Assembly (NCBI GenBank): GCA_003215635.1
Contig: QCKC01000012.1
Coordinates: 1 to 39,351, forward strand
Direction: 5' to 3'
Length of the DNA stretch: 39,351 nucleotides
DNA from: Prochlorococcus sp. AG-409-J19
GTDB lineage: Bacteria; Cyanobacteriota; Cyanobacteriia; PCC-6307; Cyanobiaceae
In this document: piece by piece, positions 34,504 to 39,351 of the stretch
Layout of the letters: each line of letters starts with the position of its first letter
How positions within the stretch are numbered: position 1 is the first letter of the stretch
Made by a program: the position numbers and the translations under genes
The notes under the pieces: generated by a model
Seen by the model: the letters and a program-made list of their open reading frames with translations, nothing else
What the model was told of the DNA's origin: nothing
Databases searched by the model: none

Positions 34504-35765
34504 CTATAGGCTCCGCTAGAACGTAATATCTTAACTGTTTTCGAATGGGCATTATTCATAGCATCCTCAACATTATTCTGCCCGGTAAGAATACTGCTAA
34601 GTTCCCTTTGTAAAATATCACTAAGTTGAGCATAGAATGGTGTCTCTGGCCTTGGTTTAGTTGCTTCAAGCGCCCTTGCTAATTCCGGTAATATTGGAGA
34701 GGTTTCGAGTAGATTCTTGTCCTTATATAAACTTGCTTTAGTAGGAGTGTATCCATAACTTATAAATAAATCTCTTTGAGAGGTTTCAGAGGTCAAAAAC
34801 TTAATGACCTTTATTGCTTTATCTGGGTGTTTCGAGGTTTTGAGCACAACAAATCCCCAACTTCCTAAAGTTGAAGTCGTTTCCCCTCCCTTTTTAGAAA
34901 TCATGGTAGTAATACCTATTTTGTTTTTGACGTTACTATCTTCCTTCTGCAGTTCAGCATAAGCATATGGCCAATTTCTCATTAAGGCTGCTTCTCCACT
35001 TTTAAATGCTTGTAATGCTTCTGGCTCTGAGAAATTTGTTACTGAAGCTGGTGTTATACCTCTTTCAATTAAATCTCGTAACCAGGAGGCCACCTCTTTA
35101 GCTTCTTTGTTATTTAGCCCGACTTCATTTGTTTTACTTAGCCATTTGCCACCAAATCCTTCTATAAGTTCTAGGAATACACAGCTGAGTCCTTCGTATT
35201 GTCTACCCTGCCATACGTAGCCATATTTAACTTTACCTTGGCTGATAAGTTTTTCGGTCAACTTAATCAGTTCGTATGGGGTTTTGGGGGGCGAACTCAT
35301 TAGATCTTTCCGCCAATAGAGTAGACCCATATCAGCAACCAGAGGCCATCTGTAGAGCTTGTTTTTAAATCTATTACCTAACCTTGCTCCAGGAGCTAAT
35401 TCCTTTAGATCTTTGCGTACAAACCATGAGTCTAATGGCATTAACCATCCAGCTGATGCATATTTTGGAAGCCAGGTTACATCCATCAAAATGATGTCAT
35501 ATGTACTATTTCCAAGCAAAAGATTACTTATGGCGAGATCCGAAACAGATTCGGTTTCTCTGGGCCCTTTTGTGACTTTGATTTTAATATTCCCTTTGTG
35601 AGTATTATTAAATCTTTCTATTGATTTAGATGTAGAATCTGCAAAAGGTGCTGGCATTAGTATATTAATTGTTGTTAATTTGATATCCCTTCCGTTCACC
35701 ATTCTCGCACCAAAGATAGCGATAGATATTGTGCTAATTAATAAATATAACCTATATTTACTCAT
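34500..35765 (-). CDS. ggtB: Sugar-binding protein of the ABC importer
   Basis: A 421-residue extracytoplasmic solute-binding protein of the carbohydrate family 1 type. It has an N-terminal hydrophobic signal (YRLYLLISTISIAIFGARMV) without the cysteine lipobox expected of a lipoprotein, so it may be periplasmic or anchored. Characteristic regions: TYDIILMDVTWLPKYASAGW, FKSGEAALMRNWPYAYAEL and LGSWGFVVLKTSKHPDKAI. The ATG at 35765 shares one base with the ggpS stop (TAATG). It is assigned as GgtB, glucosylglycerol (and perhaps sucrose or trehalose) binding, by context. Confidence 0.85.
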   Translation of the reverse strand: MSKYRLYLLISTISIAIFGARMVNGRDIKLTTINILMPAPFADSTSKSIERFNNTHKGNIKIKVTKGPRETESVSDLAISNLLLGNSTYDIILMDVTWLPKYASAGWLMPLDSWFVRKDLKELAPGARLGNRFKNKLYRWPLVADMGLLYWRKDLMSSPPKTPYELIKLTEKLISQGKVKYGYVWQGRQYEGLSCVFLELIEGFGGKWLSKTNEVGLNNKEAKEVASWLRDLIERGITPASVTNFSEPEALQAFKSGEAALMRNWPYAYAELQKEDSNVKNKIGITTMISKKGGETTSTLGSWGFVVLKTSKHPDKAIKVIKFLTSETSQRDLFISYGYTPTKASLYKDKNLLETSPILPELARALEATKPRPETPFYAQLSDILQRELSSILTGQNNVEDAMNNAHSKTVKILRSSGAYR

Positions 35766-37267
35766 TATAATTCTGGATTTGAATCTCGTTCTAATAGATT
35801 CATTTGTTCATCGGCCCAATCTTTTACAGTATATGATTCAACTGCTCTTGTCATTGAATTCATTCTCCTACTTTGTTCATCTGGAGTCATTGATATTGCT
35901 TCTAAAATAGCTTCATCCATGCGTCTATGTGAATATGGATTTGTAAGAATAGCTCCATTTAATAATACAGATGCCCCTGTGAACTCTGAAAGAACTAGTA
36001 CCCCTCCCTCATTTTTTCTCGCTGCAGCGTATTCCTTTGCGACAAGGTTTAACCCATCTCGTAAAGGTGTTATCCAACATATATCTGCCTGTGAAAACCA
36101 TGCAATCATTTCTTCGTAAGGAATTCTGTTTGTTGAAAACCTGATGGGTACCCAATCAATGGTGCTAAACTTTCCGTTAATTCTTCCTGCCATCTCTTCA
36201 ATTGCGCGTTGAGTTTCTTCATAAATTTTCATGCCACTATTAGCAGCTACACATGCAAGCATCAGTACTATTTTGCCGTGGAGAGATGGATTATTTTCTA
36301 GAATCCTTTCAAATGAAAGTAACAACTCCTCGTTCCCTTTTGTATAATCAACTCTACTAGCAGATAAAATCAACTTTCTATCCTTCTTAGTACCTTTTTG
36401 AATCTCAATAGATAAGTTCTTTATTTCATCCGTATTTAATAGCTTTGAGATTACATCAGGAGAGGTTCCTACAGGTGAGGAAACTAAACGTATCTTTCTT
36501 CCTGCATGTGATAACCAAGGAGTAACTGATGGTTCTGTAAGAGCACTTCCAACGGCTATGAAATTGTTACTAACGGATTCTTTAGGTCCTTTTTTTGCTC
36601 CTACAAGACAATTAGCGGCACGAGCAAAGTTTTCTGTATATCTGGGGATATGAAATCCAACAAGATCACAGGATAATAAGCTCTCAATTATCTGTCTTCT
36701 CCAAGGGAGTATTGCAAATACGTCATTTCCAGGAAATGGAGTATGGTGGAAAAAAGCAATTTTTAAGTCTGGTCTTTTACTTCTAATGAAATATGGTGCT
36801 AACCATAAGTTATAATCATGAACCCAAACAATTGCGCGCTCTGCGGCTTCATTACAAGCAGCATTTGCGAATCTTCTATTAACCTCTTCGAATATACTCC
36901 AGTCAGCATTGTTGACATTAAAATGCGTTGGGAAAGTATGAAGAATGGGCCAAAAAGATTCTTTGGATGTTACATGGTAAAAGCTAGATATTTCATCCTT
37001 CTCTAAGGGTATCCTTCTTAAGATGAACTTGGAAGGATTTGTCATCTCAAGACGTTCATCCTGCTCTATTTCTTTATCTATAACCTCTCTCCAGGCTATC
37101 CAGGTGCAATTTTGACGATTCCTAAATAGATTCCTGAGCGTTGGAATTATGCCATTAGGACTTTTTTGATCCACCCAATTTCGCTCACCAGATGACGATA
37201 CTTCTTCGTCAAATGGGGTTCTATGATATAGAAGGATAAATGGGCTTTTTCCGTACTTAGTTCCCAT
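35765..37267 (-). CDS. ggpS: Glucosylglycerol-phosphate synthase
   Basis: A GT20-family enzyme that joins ADP-glucose and glycerol 3-phosphate to make glucosylglycerol phosphate, the precursor of the compatible solute glucosylglycerol. At 500 aa the length matches GgpS rather than bifunctional trehalose synthases. Visible regions are LLYHRTPFDE at the start, HDYNLWLAPYFIRSKRPDL near 146, FFHHTPFPGNDVF near 172, SRVDYTKGNEELL near 305 and DGLNLVAKEYAAAR near 403. OtsA (trehalose-6-phosphate synthase) is the near relative; the opening YHRxPFDE and SPNGIIPTL plus the following importer genes favour GgpS. The 233 bases upstream hold no gene; no ggpR-type repressor reading frame is evident. The phosphatase needed for the final step is not in the window. 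Confidence 0.9.
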   Translation of the reverse strand: MGTKYGKSPFILLYHRTPFDEEVSSSGERNWVDQKSPNGIIPTLRNLFRNRQNCTWIAWREVIDKEIEQDERLEMTNPSKFILRRIPLEKDEISSFYHVTSKESFWPILHTFPTHFNVNNADWSIFEEVNRRFANAACNEAAERAIVWVHDYNLWLAPYFIRSKRPDLKIAFFHHTPFPGNDVFAILPWRRQIIESLLSCDLVGFHIPRYTENFARAANCLVGAKKGPKESVSNNFIAVGSALTEPSVTPWLSHAGRKIRLVSSPVGTSPDVISKLLNTDEIKNLSIEIQKGTKKDRKLILSASRVDYTKGNEELLLSFERILENNPSLHGKIVLMLACVAANSGMKIYEETQRAIEEMAGRINGKFSTIDWVPIRFSTNRIPYEEMIAWFSQADICWITPLRDGLNLVAKEYAAARKNEGGVLVLSEFTGASVLLNGAILTNPYSHRRMDEAILEAISMTPDEQSRRMNSMTRAVESYTVKDWADEQMNLLERDSNPEL

Positions 37268-37500
37268 TGTCTAATTCTAGTGAAGGTGGGATTTTTTGTT
37301 CATTTATTTATTGATATTAATTTCCCCCCTTACTTTACTACAGTGAATGCATAATGAATTAATTTATTTCTAAGAGTAATCATTGGTTTAATTTTTTAAA
37401 TGATAAACGGGAATTAATTTTCTGTATCCATTGATTTATACTTAGGATCTTTGTTTTTATTTGGGTTAATTCTATTATTAATAGATAGTTAGATATTTTA

Positions 37501-37737
37501 CTAGATTTTATTAAGGTCTACGCCTAAGGATTTTGCATAGTTTCCGAGACCTTTCTTTTGTATAGTTTTTAGTGCTCTTGTCGTTACTCGTAAATTCACC
37601 CATTTTTTTCCTTCGGCCCACCATAATCGGCGGTGTTGTAAGTTTGCTTGTTGCAGTTTCTTAGTGCGAATATGTGAGTGGCTGACTGACATACCATTAT
37701 TCGCTCGTGTACCTGTCAGTTGACAAACCCTTGACAT
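37501..37737 (-). CDS. rpmB: 50S ribosomal protein L28
   Basis: A 78-residue basic ribosomal protein. It begins [20 protein letters not shown] and continues with [20 protein letters not shown] and [18 protein letters not shown], matching L28 throughout. ATG 37737. It follows htpG on the same strand with 61 bases between, a common arrangement in Prochlorococcus and Synechococcus (recollection). Confidence 0.95.
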   Translation of the reverse strand: MSRVCQLTGTRANNGMSVSHSHIRTKKLQQANLQHRRLWWAEGKKWVNLRVTTRALKTIQKKGLGNYAKSLGVDLNKI

Positions 37738-37798
37738 GGCGCCCCTCTAGGAGAATTGGTTGGTTTATGGTTTTCTAATGTTAGCAAATGACCTGCCT

Positions 37799-39351
37799 CT
37801 AAAGGGCTTTCTCTACCAGGTTGCCCATTAATAATGCATTTCTTGACTGGAAGTCAGAAATTTCCTCTGCTTTCATTCCTCCTATCCCTAGTCGGGCCAT
37901 GTCATATAAGTGCAAGGCTAGTTCGGAGGCGAGTTGTTCTCCAGGTGATTTGTCTTCTGTGGTAGTTAAAATTGAACCGGATTTCAACTTGATAATGCCT
38001 CTAATCAATGGATGTTGTTTGTTTATTAACAAAATATGATTTTCAGGTAAACCTGGCAAGCGTTGCTCCATAAGTGCCCCTATATCACTTATTCTTCGCA
38101 TTTGTTCGGGTAGAAGAATAATTGCTGGTGGTGCATTATCTCCATTTAATGACTGTATTTTTATAGTTACACTTTCTTTGTTAATTGACTGCTTTATGAA
38201 TTTGTTCAGCATTTCTGATTCATTTTCGACATCTTGTAGGTTTAGTTCGCTTTGATCTTCCTCAGTCGACTCCTCAATTTCCGAATCTACTCTTACAAAT
38301 CTAATATCTGGATTTTTACTTTCTAACCATGGTATAAATTGAGTATCTATAACACTATCAGCAGTAAGGACTTCAGCTCCCTGATGAATCCATAGTTCTA
38401 GTGCATTTTTCTGAGAAATCTCGTCTGTGGTATATATTATCTTTTTATCTTTTTCTACTGTTATTCTGTTTAGGTATTCCTTTAGTGTGGTGTAAGATTT
38501 ATCATTTGCTAATAAATAATCTTGATTATCTTTGTCCCTTAATGATGTCTGAAATAATATTAAAGGTTCTACCTGATCAGCAAACTTTTCATCCTCCATT
38601 GCGCCTATTTTTACAAATGGTGATAATGCTTCCCAAGCTTCCCCATAAAAATTAGGGTTCTCTGATTTAAGTGTCTTTAGTTTATCGGCAATCTTCTTGG
38701 AAATGAAATTTCCTATTGATTTAACCCTTCTATCGGTCTGAAGTGCACTACGACTTACGTTTAAGGGAATATCTGGTGAATCGATTACTCCTCTTAATGG
38801 CATTAGGTATCTAGGAACTACTTCTTTAATTGAGTCACTTACAAAAACTTGGTTACAATAAAGCGAGATTTCTCCTTTTTCCCAATCTGCTCTTCCACTA
38901 TTCTTAGGAAAGTAAAGGATACCTTGAAGGTTGTATGGATAGTCTGTTCTTAAATGAACCCATAAAAGTGGATCACCTTGGAAAGGATAAAGATATTTAT
39001 AGAAATCAATGTAGTCTTGGTTTTCTAATTCTGAAGGAGATAAACGCCACATAGCATCTTTTTTATTTATCTTCTCATTCTCAAGTTCTATATTTACAGG
39101 AAGGAAGTCACAATATTTCTTGACAAGATTTTTTACTCTGGCTTCTTCTATATATTCAAGCTCTTCTTCCATTAAGTGAAGGATAACTTCAGTGCCTTCT
39201 TCTTCTTTCTCTATTTCATTAAGTTTGAATCTCGGAGATCCATCACATTCCCATAAAACTGCTTGTGAATTTTGTCTTGCAGATTTAGTTTTGATTATTA
39301 CATTATTTGCAACCATAAAGCTTGAGTAAAATCCTAAACCAAAGTGACCGA
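37799..39351 (-). CDS. htpG: HtpG (Hsp90) chaperone, 3' part
   Basis: The gene is cut by the right edge; 517 codons are visible. The sequence entering the window reads GHFGLGFYSSFMVANNV, which contains the N-terminal ATP-lid glycine motif, so only about the first 110 residues of the ATPase domain are missing. An in-frame ATG at 39316 is internal and not the start. The middle domain contains VHLRTDYPYNLQGILYFP and RYLMPLRGVIDSPDIPLNVS with SRSALQ; the C-terminal part includes LLPEQMRRI and ends GNLVEKAL. Hsp90 in cyanobacteria protects against heat and high light. It is followed by rpmB. Confidence 0.95.
   Translation of the reverse strand, partial: GHFGLGFYSSFMVANNVIIKTKSARQNSQAVLWECDGSPRFKLNEIEKEEEGTEVILHLMEEELEYIEEARVKNLVKKYCDFLPVNIELENEKINKKDAMWRLSPSELENQDYIDFYKYLYPFQGDPLLWVHLRTDYPYNLQGILYFPKNSGRADWEKGEISLYCNQVFVSDSIKEVVPRYLMPLRGVIDSPDIPLNVSRSALQTDRRVKSIGNFISKKIADKLKTLKSENPNFYGEAWEALSPFVKIGAMEDEKFADQVEPLILFQTSLRDKDNQDYLLANDKSYTTLKEYLNRITVEKDKKIIYTTDEISQKNALELWIHQGAEVLTADSVIDTQFIPWLESKNPDIRFVRVDSEIEESTEEDQSELNLQDVENESEMLNKFIKQSINKESVTIKIQSLNGDNAPPAIILLPEQMRRISDIGALMEQRLPGLPENHILLINKQHPLIRGIIKLKSGSILTTTEDKSPGEQLASELALHLYDMARLGIGGMKAEEISDFQSRNALLMGNLVEKAL

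Overview
The window looks like chromosomal DNA from a marine picocyanobacterium, most likely a low-light Prochlorococcus (inference). It is AT-rich and densely packed. It carries oxygenic photosynthesis genes: chlH for chlorophyll synthesis, petN of cytochrome b6f, psaK of photosystem I and thf1/psb29 for photosystem II maintenance. It also has many small cyanobacterial proteins of unknown function and a glucosylglycerol (compatible solute) synthesis and transport operon. I saw no tRNA, rRNA, insertion sequence, CRISPR array or prophage gene.

Layout. 0-12.7 kb is housekeeping: the 5' part of an ABC exporter, an S4-domain RNA-binding protein, tpiA, folP, the very large chlH, dapB, a membrane protein, a UbiH-like FAD monooxygenase, a DUF2949 protein, apt, a DUF3038/DUF4335 pair, a small membrane protein and an aldo/keto reductase. 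12.7-18.9 kb is different. It is a run of very short, mostly unrecognised genes (about 48-136 aa) on both strands with long spacers, including two microprotein genes encoded in tandem (13978-14303) and a possible decayed gene (18597-18803). This is the accessory part of the window. 18.9-22.9 kb combines proteolysis and thylakoid upkeep: clpS, petN with an overlapping small membrane protein gene, thf1, clpP and ftsH.

23-30.7 kb is core metabolism: a MacB/FtsX-type permease, pyruvate kinase preceded by a short leader ORF with the strong ribosome binding site, a MazG-like pyrophosphohydrolase, yggT, scpB, ilvA and dxs. A 17-bp-stem hairpin lies between dxs and the convergent psaK. 30.8-31.8 kb holds psaK and an overlapping DUF3593/DUF2499 pair. 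31.8-37.3 kb is a five-gene minus-strand operon, ggpS-ggtB-ggtC-ggtD-ggtA, whose genes overlap by 1 or 4 bases. It pairs synthesis of glucosylglycerol phosphate with a complete ABC importer for the solute. The window ends with rpmB and the 3' part of htpG.

Start codons were moved from the longest frame where a downstream ATG matched the family better; each case is noted. Functions are assigned from motifs and recognition of sequence families by eye. No database search was run.
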